A stretch of 64,000 bases of DNA from NCBI GenBank assembly GCA_020137815.1, contig CM035356.1, positions 4,591,975 to 4,655,974 on the forward strand, written 5' to 3'. Source of the stretch: Hormiphora californensis (Eukaryota > Ctenophora > Tentaculata > Cydippida > Pleurobrachiidae). Under the pieces are notes generated by a model. The model saw only the letters and a list, made by a program, of their open reading frames with translations, did no database searches and was not told where the DNA came from. Shown piece after piece: positions 43,637 through 55,813 of the stretch. A program made the position numbers and the translations under genes. Each line of letters opens with the position of its first letter. Positions within the stretch are counted from its first letter, which is position 1.

Positions 43637-46600
43637 TCATGCCACCAGGTTCCACTCTTCTTCAGTCGTTTCATTGACCTCACTGGGGGAGGATAGTTCA
43701 CATCGGGTCTTCCTCCAACAATCTCTAATCATCTGGAGCCATAGATCCAGCTCCCAGTTAGTCTGAAACATGTCACAATGGTTACCATGGTTACCATGGT
43801 TTGTTACCGTGGTAACACAGTCACCAAGGGAACGACCCTTACACTAAGGAACGTCATATAATATACACTGACCTTCATTCTAAAGTTGTGCCACACACCC
43901 TCCTTCGCACCGGGAAGACACAAACACAGGATTGTTACTGAATTGTTACTGACTTTATTAGGTGCACAGAGGAGAAAGCCGTAAAGTAAACTGCCGTACC
44001 ACATCTCTGGGGGGAATGGAGTTGTCAAGCCAAATTATACCCCACCGGCCACCAATAATCAAACCTCTGTTATATTAGATAAAATAATTTTGTAAAGTAA
44101 CTTCAAGAAACGGTCACGGAACGATCTGCGTGTAAAATCTCAAAATAATTCTGGTGTTTTGAAATTTAATCAATGAAAGGCAAAGGTGTGAAAACCATAG
44201 CACCTTCCTCTGCTGCAGTAGTACACTAACAGATTTATCGTGAACCCAGGTTAGCCTGTCAGTAGTGAGGCACAAGTAAACCAGCTTCCAGTTGTTCCAC
44301 AGGAAAGATTTCTCTAGTTTCTCCCCTCGCCCCTCAAGGACTACAGGACACCCGTCTGTCCGGGGGAGCGGAATGGATTGTAGGGACTCCCTCATATCCG
44401 CATCACTAGGGGGGGGGGTGTTGATTAGTTCAGTGACTGGCAAATTATACTAATGAGCTGAGCTGTTTATATTGCAGTGATACCATGTAGTGATTGTTGA
44501 CGTTCAACTACAATAAAGCCTCTTGGCAAACTTTGCAGCCGCGGAAACCAATTAATTGTTTACCTGTTACTGACACTAAAGCAGCTTCCCTTGCTCCTCT
44601 GGAACAGTATCTCTTTATGCCACCGGTGTGGTCGGAACAGATCAAAGTTCTGGAATGACTCATCAGGTACTAGGCTGCTGGATCGGATGGTGGCACGCCG
44701 GGACGATGAACCTGGGGGAGGGGGAACCTAGTGAGTAATGGGTGTTTCATTATCCTACACTATATATCAGGAAAATACTATATCACTGGAGAGCCAGTAC
44801 TGTAAGAAAAATAAAGAATTGAAAAAGAGGGGGGACAGTGGACATACCGAACTTTGCCCCACCTACCAATATCAGTTACTGGTTTTGCATTAATTTTCCC
44901 GGGCTCAGGTCGAAATGGGGGCACCAGCTGTTGCCGTAGTGCTTTGTTCCAGTCTACACCGGAAAACCAATTGTGCGTTTTAACCTGGTGTTATAATATG
45001 TAGAATTCAGTTGATATATCATACATGTTCTGAATTCATTCCTTCTCCCATAGAAACTTGGTTCGTATGGAACCTGTAAAATCGTTACAGAGGGGGGGGG
45101 GTTACAGGGACTGACACCCTGATCCCATGTACCTCGCTGGCTCCATTGTTACCAAGGCGACGATACTGGTCATCCTCCAGCAGGCTGTCCAGGAGATCCC
45201 TTAGTTCATCGCTAATGTGAGGTGGATAACTAATGGCTGGAGTACTTGTAACCATGCTTGGGACGTAACGGCTGAAATAAAACGAATAGATAACACATGA
45301 GGACCGATTAAGTTAAAAATTTATGATCGTACACCCGAAACTGAACCAGTCTCTACTAAGCTTACCCGGTGGTTAAGATGTAAAGGGTACACCCGAAACA
45401 GAACCAGTCTCTACTAAGCTTACCCGGTGGTTAAGATGTAAAGGGTACACCCGAAACAGAACCAGTCTCTACTAAGCTTACCCGGTGGTTAAGATGTAAA
45501 GGGTACACCCGAAACTGAACCAGTCTCTACTAAGCTTACCCGGTGGTTAAGATGTAAAGGGTACACCCGAAACTGAACCAGTCTCTACTAAGCTTACCCG
45601 GTGGTTAAGATGTAAAGGGTACACCCGAAACTGAACCAGTCTCTACTAAGCTTACCCGGTGGTTAAGATGTAAAGGGTACACCCGAAACTGAACCAGTCT
45701 CTACTAAGCTTACCCGGTGGTTAAGATGTAAAGGGTACACCCGAAACTGAACCAGTCTCTACTAAGCTTACCCGGTGGTTAAGATGTAAAGGGTACACCA
45801 GAAACTGAACCAGTCTCTACTAAGCTTACCCGGTGGTTAAGATGTAAAGGGTACACCCGAAACTGAACCAGTCTCTACTAAGCTTACCCGGTGGTTAAGA
45901 TGTAAAGGGTACACCCGAAACTGAACCAGTCTCTACTAAGCTTACCCGGTGGTTAAGATGTAAAGGGTACACCCGAAACTGAACCAGTCTCTACTAAGCT
46001 TACCCGGTGGTTAAGATGTAAAGGGTACACCCGAAACTGAACCAGTCTGCCGCACAATAATAGATGTGGCCCTCTCTACACACCTCAGGCGCCATAAAGG
46101 AAGGCGTGCCCCTGTAATGATAAAATGGGTGAAGTTTGGCGGGACAAATGAAATCATATTTAATATTTACACTGACACAATGTCATGCAGATAGGATACA
46201 TCCAGATAGAATACATTCAGAGCACATTTTAACAGACTTTCGACTTACGCTTTCTCTTGGCGTCCCTTAGAGCAGTCAACAGCGAGCCCCAAATCAGATA
46301 TTTTTATGTGACCGTTACTGCTGACTAACACATTCGCAGGCTGAAATTGGGGACATATAATTATAAATTATCATCCCGAATGTGGATGCAATAATACTAT
46401 TATTAACTGTCTTTTCTATTCCTAGCCCTCTAGTTATTAACATAACGATATAATATCTCATTGACATGGCACGAGTCTCTCCTCCCTTCCCTTTGTTTTT
46501 CTCTATGTCTCTTCCCTTTTATCTTTCTCCTCACTCTCTCCCTATATTACTCTCTCCCAATCTATCTTTCTCTATCTATCGTTCTCTCCCAATCTATCTT

Positions 46601-49600
46601 TCTCTTGTGGGCTCTCATCCGAGCCTGTTGTCATTAACAGCATACCAACAGCAGCTTAAGGCACCTGCATTAATGTTAATAGCCATGGGCACCATTAACG
46701 TTAATAGCCATGGGCAACCCCTTATAAAGATGTGTCTTAGAGCTTATTATCGCGAGACGAGCTATAAAACTAACTCAGTGTGCGCAATATGTTTCTATTT
46801 TTGCATGTGACAAATCTTTATCCAGTTTCTGATAAGATAAAGAATCAATTCCGGTTGCAACCGGGATCTTTATCTCATCAGTCTTTATCTCATCAGGAAC
46901 CGGAGATATCGGAGAAATTGATCTGTCATGTTTAAAAACAACAATAGTGACAAATTACCCCGGTATAATACCCTAGTGACTTGCTAATAATGCTTTCGTA
47001 ATTCTGATAACTATAAGACTATAGTCCCTGGAAAATGACTAAGGCGGTTCGTTAAGCGCGTTACCGGTAGTTTCAGGAGCATAGCAAGCAGGAAACGAAA
47101 TTGTGATTCCATGCTTCCACTGTGTGCGACTGGGTTGGTTTTATATCTTGGGACAAATTAGGCGGACCAAATTTGCAAAAATAGCAGGAAAAATTATGCA
47201 GCGGGCACCTTGAACCACCTCAGTCATTTTCCACGGACTATAATAGGCTCTTATTCTAGGAAATGGAAGACCAGGGAATACTACCAGTAACTACATATCC
47301 AGATATTCATGGAGGTGATGATAACTTTGCGACATGGGAGGCATCATGGTGGCCATTATTAGTAGCCTTCCTTTTGTTCGGCACTTTTGGATTGATGATA
47401 AACCTTTTCTCTTTTTTCTATTTTAAACGGCAATCCGGTCTAGGAAATAGATTGCAGACACTCCTCAACTTGGTCGATATCATAACATGCCTTTACTTTA
47501 TCTGCATAGTGACTCTCAGTTTTTCATTCCGGAATTTCAATACAAAGACCGCTTCAAGGGCAAGCAATATTGATGTTATCGGGAGAGAGTTTTACACTCT
47601 CCTGGTTCCAAACCTCTGGCCTGGCAACAGTCTATCTCTCAGTGATCAGAGCTATCCTTAGTAATAAACCTTTTTATGAGATAAAAAAGCAGCACCTCTA
47701 TGCCTCTTTTATCGGGATTCTTATCCTGTTTTTGGGACTTATGATAGCCGATGGAGTGCTCATAGAACTTCCCTGCAACCAGGATATTCAAAATACACTT
47801 CAATCTCTGCAAGGAACCTCCTTTATCTAACAAATCTACCATCAAAACAATACCCCGCCTTTCAAGCGGTTTTCCATCTCTGGTGAGGTTTCAACTTCCA
47901 GGGGTACTTCTAGAAGCGATCCCAGCTGCCCTCCTGATGTTAATACTGACAGTGTCCTCTCTCCTGACGTGGAGAGTTCTCTCCAAACCACGCAACCAAC
48001 TTTCTAACTACTCCCACGCAGCAACCACCACCCTCCTCATTTCCACTGTGTATGTGCTGTGTGCGGGGACTATAGTTACTGCACGGGCCTTTATCCGCCT
48101 AAACAAAACCAACTACACCACCAATGAGGCGACCTATTACAAACACCTCGGACAACTTGGAAAGATATCTATAGTAAAGTTGGCCAACTCAGTTCTCAAT
48201 CCTCTGATATTTGTTGTCAGGAGCAAGAACCTCCGGCTCTGGATTGCGGGGAAGCTTCGGAAGTTGAGAGGAAACATTCTCAAGGGATAATATAACCAAA
48301 TAGTGGAGAATACCGATACGAACTAACTATCCTGTTAGGATCTTGGCTGCGTATAAATCTTGTGAGATGTCCGTGCAGCTGTAGCAAGTCGTGTATATTA
48401 CTTTAGACTGCTAAATCCTCAGCTTATAAAGTTGTAAAGTTGCTAAATTCCAATTAAACAATAGTTTTTGTGTCTGGACAATAGAACACTTAGTAGGGTT
48501 TACAAACTAGCTAGCTAAAAAAGAACTTTATCAGGGTATTCCAGATATTTTAGCATAGAAACATAATAGCACACATTAACTGAAACACAATGGTTGGTGG
48601 TTGGTAACTTGAGTGGCTGGTACAGTACTGAAACACAATGTAGTCCCACACTCCACAATTCCACCACCCAAATTAATGTCAGCCTCCTTCCTCTTCTTCA
48701 ATATCACAATCAGAACTCTCCTCTCCCCTCGCTCCCCCAGGAGAACGATCCGGGGAAATGTACATATTTCAGAGTTCTTTTTTACTTGACAGAACTTGGT
48801 CTCTGCCATATAGACGCAGCTTCACTGGCTGCCAGACAGAGCCCTTCTTGTACTCATCGGTCCTCTTATCTGTTGCTACAAAAAATTTAGCTGGCGAACC
48901 CGCTTCACTGCCAGCGCTACATCATAATCCTTCCGGAGTTCAGAAGAGAAAATCTTTATCTCCTGTTCAGATTGTAGATCTCCTGTTCAGCTGTAGATCT
49001 CCTGTTCAGCTGTAGATCTCCTGTTCAGCTGTAGATCTCCTGTTCAGCTGTAGATCTCCTGTTCAGCTGTAGATCTCCTGTTCAGCTGTAGATCTCCTGT
49101 TCAGCTGTAGATCTCCTGTTCAGCTGTAGATCTCCTGTTCAGCTGTAGATCTCCTGTTCAGCTGTAGATCTCCTGTTCAGCTGTAGATCTCCTGTTCAGC
49201 TGTAGATCTCCTGTTCAGCTGTAGATCTCCTGTTCAGCTGTAGATCTCCTGTTCAGCTGTAGATCTCCTGTTCAGCTGTAGATCTCCTGTTCAGCTGTAG
49301 ATCTCCTGTTCAGCTGTAGATCTCCTGTTCAGCTGTAGATCTCCTGTTCAGCTGTAGATCTCCTGTTCAGCTGTAGATCTCCTGTTCAGCTGTAGATCTC
49401 CTGTTTAGCTGTAGATCTCCTGTTCAGCTGTAGATTGCACCGCAATGATTTCTCTCTTCTTAAGTAACTGGCACTGTAATTCGATGACACTTTTCTGAGA
49501 CTCCACTTATGCTTTTAATATGCAGCAATTTAACGGATATATCCATTCCTCTCACTCTCACAGTCGCTCTTTAACTTAATTACTCAGGTGGTCAAGTATC

Positions 49601-52600
49601 GAGAAATAAAAAACAGATAAACATTACTCCTTGATTATTGTCGTTACTCGACACAATATATTGACTCTCCTCTACCAGGAACCGACCGAAACAAGTAAAC
49701 AACCAATCAGAACTCGTTATTTAGGTCACGTGACTGGTTATCAGCCAATCAGGGACCAGTATTTCCTGTCTTTTACCAAGGTGTGAATATTAGATACACA
49801 ATTGGGTTACACAGAGAGGTTAACGCAGGGATAACAGTCACTGAACACAATATAAAGGTGTAATCAGCTCTCGTGCTTCCAAAGATGGTCTCCTCACGAA
49901 GCCTTATCCTGTTGATCACATTCATCAAACAAAAGGAGCAGAATATTACCAAACTACCTGAATTCATGATAAGAATCTTGAAAGTTCCGCGAAATGATCG
50001 TTTCCTCCCATGTCCGATCGGTTTAAATTGCACGTGCACTAATTTAACAGCGGTTAGAATGGTGAAGACCATGCCAACTAGCTGGCCCAATATGGCGGGT
50101 GCCGTAGGAATAAGAACTAAATGCCACATTTTTAATGTAACAGATCCAATCTCACTAGAAAATGGGATATAAGCCTGAGCACCGATAGCAAACTGAATTT
50201 TCCCGAGAAATATGATATTGTCATTACCCCAGCCATAGTCATGGGCACGTAGACTAAAGCAGATATCAGGACTCCAAAAATGGTTTTCCCGGGTAGAATC
50301 TTAAGGGGGAACGCTATTTGAACAAATCTTGTTACTGTAAGCACAGCAGTTGTTGTGGCCGGTCCAAACATTAAACTCACTGTTAGAGCACCTAGCGGTA
50401 TCCGAGTCCAGCCGACTTCCAGCCATCCTTGAAAATACTCATCTTCAGTGGAGTGCAATATAATGTTCTGGTTCTTGGGTTGATACACCGTCACAGCTGT
50501 TGTGGAGGAAATATAGAGGGTTGAAAGGAGGTCCATAGTAGCGAGACACAGGTACAAGTTCCGGGCGAGTGAGGATCGTTTGCGGGAATTGTGTCGTAGG
50601 ACTAGGATGTTGAGAGGGATGGAAAGGAATGGTGTAGAGACATAAAAAAGAAAGAGCAGGAAGTCAGGTTCTGAAGTCCCTCCTTCACTAAATATTGCCA
50701 TTATTGATGATAGCTAAAACAGAACTGATTGTATAACTGCTAAATATTCCAACTACAAAAACCATAGCTCATCATAACGCAGTAATAGCTTATCATAACG
50801 CAGTACTAATACTGCATATTACATACTACGGCAGTACGTAATATGCCTCATTAGTCATTTAAATAAAGTTGTATAGCTGCCAAATCTTCCAACTAAAACC
50901 ATAGCTTATGATAAAGCAGTATATGGAATGACTAATGAGGTATATTACATGTAATATGCCTCATCAATCATTTTAAAATTTTGGGACGCAGGCTCGTGCA
51001 CTAAAGTATTGTATTGTTCATACTATTATTTTTTATTTGCAACAGCACAAAGTTAAAGTACAGCAACAGCACAACTAAAGTACAATAATCTGCCTCGACC
51101 TGTGGTCTCGGATCATTATTTTGTACTTATAACACTCGACCTTCGGTCTCGTGTTTTCAGGTACAACTTGTAGGCATAATAAAATCCTACATGATAACAC
51201 CATGATAACACCATCATATGTCACTAGTCATTACCAACCTTAAGATCTCGATATACGACATGCTTTGTGGATGTTTCCAAAACCCACGCCCCGGCTAAAA
51301 AGGCTGCTTCCCCTTAAAAGCTGTTTGGTTGTTGTTCCCAAATTCCAATCACCCCCTGGAGGAGAGAGGGGAAAAAGGGGAGAGGGGAGAGGAGGAAGGA
51401 GAGGGGAAGGGGAAAGGGGGGGGGGGGGGGGGGGTAAAAGGGGGGGGGGGGGGGGGGCCCCCCCCGGGGGGTTTTGGGGGGGGGAAAAAAAAAAAACCCC
51501 CTCGGGGGGGGGGGGTTTTTGGGAAAAAAAGGGGGGTCCCTTTTCCCCCCCTTTTCTTCCCCCCTTTTTCTTTTTTTTAAACCCCCCTTTTTTTTTTCCC
51601 CGTTTTTTTTTTTTTCCCTTAAAACCAAATTTCTTCCAAAAACCCTTTTTTTTTCTTTTTTCCGACTTTTTTTATTTTGTCCCCCCCTTTTTTTTCTTAC
51701 TTGTTTTTTCCGTTTAAAAAAAAGTTTTGTAAAAAGTTCAGTAAAGTTTAATTTTTTTTGGGGGGGGCCCCTTAAAACCCCCTAAAAATTTTTGTTTTGT
51801 TCCAAAAATTTGGGGGAAAAATTTTTGGGTTTTTTCAGTAAAAAGGGTTTTTTAAAAAAAAGTTTTTTTTAACCGAAAAGGGGCCCCCTTTTTTTTTTGG
51901 GGGCCGGGGAAAAAAAAGTGGGCCCCAAAGGGTTTTTTTTTAAAACCCGTTCCTTGATTTGGGGTATTAAAACCCCGTTAAACCCCTTGTTTAAAAAAAA
52001 CATAAACCCTCCCCCTTTTTGGGCCGTCTTTTTGTTTTTTTTATAGGGGGAAAAAAACCAGGGGCTTTAAAGGGTTCCCCTTAAATTTTTTTCCCCCCTT
52101 TTTTAAAAAATTTACATGCCCCCCCCAAAAATTTTTCCAAATTTTTACCCCCCCAAAAACCCCCCCCCTTTTTTTTTTCCTTGTAGTGCCACGATGAAGG
52201 GACTATCAAAAAGACAGAACATGTCTCTCTCCTCAAATGCCATCTGAATCCCCCGTTCTGATTTACGTTCCAGTAGCATGTGTTTGTTCACGTACTTGAG
52301 TGCGTGTAACGTCACTGTAAAATAGTTCAGTATTCTAGTTCCAGTAACATGTGTTTGTTCACGTACTTGAGTGCGTGTAACGTCCCTGTAAAATAGTTCA
52401 GTATTCTAGTTCCAGTAACATGTGTTTGTTCACGTACTTGAGTGCGTGTAACGTCACTGTAAAATAGTTCAGTATTCTAGTTCCAGTAGCATGTGTTTGT
52501 TCACGTACTTGAGTGCGTGTAACGTCACTGTAAAATAGTTCAGTATTCTAGTTACCGAAAGAAGGGTTGTATTGTTCATACAACAGCACAAGGTTACACA

Positions 52601-54096
52601 TAATTTTACAGCTGAAATTAGCAGACCCCGTTTTGATTCTTAGATCGGGTCGGCGCGCTGCCAGACAGAAAATTAGTAGAATCTTCTAAAACAACCGCGT
52701 CTCTGTATTTGATTTGGATGTCTTATGTCTTGCAGGTGTTACCGCTATCTAACGGCAATCATACGGTATGATTCCTACCCGTGTCAGACTTGGAACAGGC
52801 AAAAACATCGCCAAACCCTCCGCTCCCCACTTTTCTGTAGTGCTTGAAGTCGTCATCACTGACCTAGATATGGATATAGTTTACAAAAGGGAGTTTACTA
52901 TGTAAACAAATGATATACCACCCAGTGATAATCTTGTTATGGGTCTTCCCTGCTTATTATATATGCAGAAACCCACACTCACTCGCCCTACACTAACAAC
53001 TTGGGGTGAACAGTGAACTTCTTGCCCGACCCCCCTCTAACCGTCCCACCTTCCCCTCAGTTCTCACCGTGCCCCTACCCCCCCCCTTCCCCTCAGTTCT
53101 CACCATGCCCCCCCCCCCCACGTACTGCAACAAACCTTAATGTTTTCCTCAATATACTTCCACTGAAGATATCGGGTGAAGTAGCTGGACCTTGTGAAAT
53201 CAAAGTACTGTTCTTTTTCAAGGTAGTCCTCGATTGTACTCCGCAAACTCTGAATAGGTTACCATGGTTACACAAAAATGACATAGCTGTAATTTTGAAT
53301 ACTATGGTTACCATGGTTACCGCTGTAACCATGGTTACATAACTAATTATGTACCTGAAACACCGATGGCGAAGTTTGTCCATTTCTGATACTTTGCTCC
53401 ACCGGTTCGAGCAGTTTGGGCGTATAAATCGAGTCTGATGCCAGCTTATCGGGGAAAATGTACCTAGGGGTGTCACAAAATAATATCTAGGGATGTCTGG
53501 GTTACCATGGTAACAGACTAAGGTAACACATTATGCCTAGACCACGGCACAGTGATGTCCCTTACAGATATTAGTATAACAGTACAGTAACCTTTAATTT
53601 AATTGCATGTATACTTGTCATAAAGCTCCTTCGCCTCTGTTGACCGGAGTGTGGTATGGTCCATCTTCTCGAAATCTAGGACAGCATGATGAAGATCCCA
53701 AGCGGACAGACCCTTCGAATCAGACTCAGCGTTACCCTTTAGAAATGCCCTTGGAGATGGAGATTAGAGACAGGGGTGTAAATATTATATAGCGAGAGAT
53801 AGAGAGAGAGGGAGGGAGAGAGAAAGAGACGAGAGAGAGAGAGAGGGAGAGAGATAGAGAGAGAGATGGGGGTAAAGAGAGGGATGCAAATTCAAAACGA
53901 AAAATCACCTAAATAGTTCCCGGCCGAGCAAGTCCTCAAAAACTGTTTCAAATCCCAACTCAGCCCTATTATCCAGGAGGACCCGGGTTGTAAATTCCAC
54001 GCTAGGATCAGGAAGGGTGATGACAGGTGGGTCAGCATCCTCTAAACGGGATATTATCAGAGCAATGTCGGCTAAGTGCTCCTCCAATCCTGCCAT
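43637..54096 (-). CDS. GRK2: G protein-coupled receptor kinase, GRK2/3 type
   Basis: An AGC kinase that phosphorylates active GPCRs at the membrane, recruited through its PH domain. Exons: 53909-54096, 53615-53749, 53355-53463, 53136-53249, 52779-52863, about 52184-52314, about 51239-51313, 46249-46340, 46004-46111, 45133-45271, 44867-44984, 44564-44711, 44204-44405, 43873-44004, 43637-43762. The N-terminus MAGLEEHLADIALIISRLED matches the GRK2/3 start. The RGS-homology end is SSYFTRYLQWK. The kinase has GSGGFGDVF (Gly loop), HALKYVNKH (Lys), VVYRDLK|PANVLV, SDLGLA (DLG as in GRKs), MAPEV and ADWFSFGCTLY. A PH domain follows (SFLWNNWKLVYLCLTTDRL, VWHNFRMK, WELDLWLQMI). Phases agree at all junctions that can be checked. 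Exons 6 and 7 border poor consensus (51.36-52.17 kb), where part of the N-lobe to C-lobe link is lost. The intron between YRDLK and PAN (46341-51238) hosts two GPCR genes. Confidence 0.95.
45331..46003. repeat. Minisatellite of the GRK2 exon 9 donor junction
   Basis: About twelve 58-bp units plus the true junction. On the minus strand the unit is GACTGGTTCAGTTTCGGGTG, TACCCTTTACATCTTAACCA, CCGG|GTAAGC, TTAGTAGA: the last 44 exon bases (encoding DWFSFGCTLYILTTG) plus 14 intron bases. Copies are almost identical. Confidence 0.97.
47263..48290 (+). pseudogene. GPCR-like seven-helix gene, frameshifted, nested in a GRK2 intron
   Basis: Three frames together give a seven-helix protein of the class-A type. 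Frame 1 (47263-about 47600) gives helices 1 and 2 (WWPLLVAFLLFGTFGLMINL; TLLNLVDIITCLYFICIV). Frame 2 (to about 47810) has a third helix ending LATVYLSVIRAI, where DRY is replaced by VIR, and helix 4. Frame 3 (to 48290) has helices 5-7, ending in NSVLNPLIF, an NPxxY-like motif, and a short basic tail. Two single-base-class shifts separate the frames; introns do not explain them. It is either a pseudogene or carries consensus errors. Confidence 0.7.
48965..49434. repeat. 19-bp minisatellite
   Basis: About 24 nearly identical units of AGATCTCCTGTTCAGCTGT between the two nested GPCR genes. One unit has TTTAG for TTCAG. No exon sequence is recognised in it. Confidence 0.97.
49677..49770. mobile_element. 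MITE copy beside the second GPCR gene
   Basis: Starts CAGGAACCGACCGAAACAAG and carries the shared core (TTATTTAGGTCACGTGACTG). The other terminal repeat is missing. It abuts the end of the GPCR reading frame (stop at 49773), so it may have cut off the receptor's cytoplasmic tail. Confidence 0.75.
49773..50701 (-). pseudogene. Second GPCR-like gene, one frameshift, nested in a GRK2 intron
   Basis: Frame 50701 to about 50200 has helices 1-4 (LLFLFYVSTPFLSIPLNILV; LYLCLATMDLLSTLYISS; a third ending in LTVTRFVQIAFP, a DRY-like TRF). A one-base shift near 50205 leads to a frame with helices 5-7 (WHLVLIPTAPAILGQLVGMV; ILIMNSGSLVIFCSFCLMNV; LTSLCNPIVYLIF, an NPxxY motif). It ends FTPW-stop with almost no C-terminal tail. 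It lies tail to tail with the other GPCR. The orphan ligand is unknown. Confidence 0.72.
51360..52170. other. Second poor-consensus block
   Basis: Homopolymer-dominated sequence like that at 32-38 kb, starting with G-rich runs and ending in A/T/C runs. It falls between GRK2 exons 6 and 7 and hides their ends. No gene should be called from it. Confidence 0.85.
52315..52550. repeat. Tandem copies of the GRK2 exon 6 acceptor junction
   Basis: Three 70-bp units follow the true junction. On the minus strand each reads AACTATTTTACAG|TGACGTTACACGCACTCAAG then TACGTGAACAAACACATG, that is, intron end plus the first about 44 bases of exon 6 (VTLHALKYVNKHM). They lie upstream of the real exon in transcription order. 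Confidence 0.92.
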
Positions 54097-54566
54097 GTTA
54101 CCATGTTGGTTTCCCCAATTAGAAACTGGGTAATACTTGAATCAATAGTTGCACGCCAAATAATATAACCGAGAGAGTGTGGGTGGTGTTTTGTTGACTT
54201 GTTGTTCGACCCTTCAAAAACTGGTTTGTTGTTTAGATTTGAGAAGAGAATCTTGATACCTGCAGTTCAGTTCATTTCTAATAAAAGGAACAAGTTGGTC
54301 ATTTCAATGCATGTTTCAAATATGTTTCGGTGTATACAGGCAAAATAATAACCTTGTATTTCAAGATTAATCATATAGCTCGTTTTCAAATAATCATAAT
54401 ACAATATTTACAGGCATATTATACAAAACCGGACATGAGGACTAGAATATACTGAGGTGCAGAGTTTGCATACATACTATATTTGACATGCTGTTAGGCT
54501 CCGTGCATGTGATATATATATATTCATTTTGGCACACATGCAGGTCTTATAAATGTAACATATATA

Positions 54567-55109
54567 ATGGGTCGTATTACATGTCATATGAGAGGGTCCC
54601 GGAGTATCGAGTTCGTTACAGAGGGTAAGAAGGGGAAGAAGAAGGGGAAGAAGAGGGTTAGTGGGTGTGGGATCCTGTCAGGCGCTAAGGACTGGGTTGT
54701 CCTCTCTGACATCGGAAGTCAGCTCAAGTTCCCGGCGGAGATCGCCCAGACCAGGTTAAGGCCTGATCTTGTTGTCTTCTCGCGAGAGGTAAAGACGGTG
54801 ATCTGGTGGGAGCTCACTTGCCCTGCGGAAGAGAGAATAGGGGATGCCCATACTCTCAAGATTGAACGGTACACGGACCTTGAGAGGGAGTGTGAGTCTA
54901 ATGGGTGGAGGTGTTTTAATATGGCGGTAGAGGTTGGGGCTCGAGGGCAGGTGGCGGATAGTCTGGTTAGGGCAGCTTCTCGTCTTGGGTTTAGAGGGAG
55001 GGGTCTTAGGAAGCTGGTTAAGGATACGGGGAAAGAGGCTGCTCACAGTTCCATGTGGATCTACTTCCATTCGGCGAAGAAGGAGTGGGAGTACAGGAAT
55101 GTGGAGTAG
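54567..55109 (+). CDS. Retroelement-type PD-(D/E)XK-like nuclease ORF fragment
   Basis: The 180-residue frame has RPDLVVFS (residues about 68-75) followed by VIWWELTCP (about 82-90), the spacing of a PD-(D/E)xK-like core, here ending in ELT rather than ExK. It continues with a helical stretch (HTLKIERYTDLERECESNGW), a VEVGARG block and a basic C-terminus. Proteins with this RPD..ELTxP pattern are common in invertebrate and fish genomes near non-LTR elements. I infer mobile-element origin; no reverse transcriptase is seen next to it. The start may lie further upstream. GT-rich simple sequence follows at 55490-55620. Confidence 0.6.
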   Translation: MGRITCHMRGSRSIEFVTEGKKGKKKGKKRVSGCGILSGAKDWVVLSDIGSQLKFPAEIAQTRLRPDLVVFSREVKTVIWWELTCPAEERIGDAHTLKIERYTDLERECESNGWRCFNMAVEVGARGQVADSLVRAASRLGFRGRGLRKLVKDTGKEAAHSSMWIYFHSAKKEWEYRNVE

Positions 55110-55813
55110 TGGAGGCAGTGAAGTGGTTGAGACTCGCCCTCGCAGTGGAGTGTGTGTTTGGACGGGTGTACCCTTACTGTCATAAACCTGTCAAAGGGGG
55201 AGGCAGTGAGGGACCCCAGTCGACACATTCATTCCGGGCAACTGGGTATAGATCGAACGGTGGTCTCAGATTATCGAGATTGCCGGGGCGCCTGACTTAG
55301 TACCTTGTGTACCCGTACCGAATTAAAGCCCCGAAACGGTGTCAGGTTTACGGCTGATGAGTTCGATCTGAGTCTCGGTTTCTGGCGAGTGTCCACATTT
55401 ACCATCTTAGTGGACGGAGGGTCTCGGTCTTTCCGCTGTTCCGGATCTCTTGGTGTTTGGCGGAGTTAGGTGTGGTTAGGTTGCGTTTAGGTTTGGAGGT
55501 TTGGAGGTTGGTGGAGGTTTGGTGGAGTTTTGGAGGTTGTTGGAGGTTGGTGGAGGTTTGGAGGTTTGGTGGAGGTTTGCTGGTTGTTTGGTTTGGAGGT
55601 TGGTTTTGCGGGGTTTGTCTCGGTTCTTTGGGTTTGGTCTGGCAGCATGATTCATGTTCTCAACTTACTTTTTTCTCCTGCACTTATTTCACTAAGTAAT
55701 ATAAAAGTTGTTTCGCTACTTAATAAAACCCCCTGAAGCTAGTAAACCAGAGAAGGAGATAAAGCAGAGAGCAGTCTACTGGTCAGCTGCGAGATAAAAC
55801 AGAGAGCTGTCGA

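Noticed and set aside
47041-47100. A possible minus-strand first exon (MESQFRFLLAMLLKLP then GTAACG)
   Set aside because: The GRK2 start is clearly at 54096, and no gene needs this exon.
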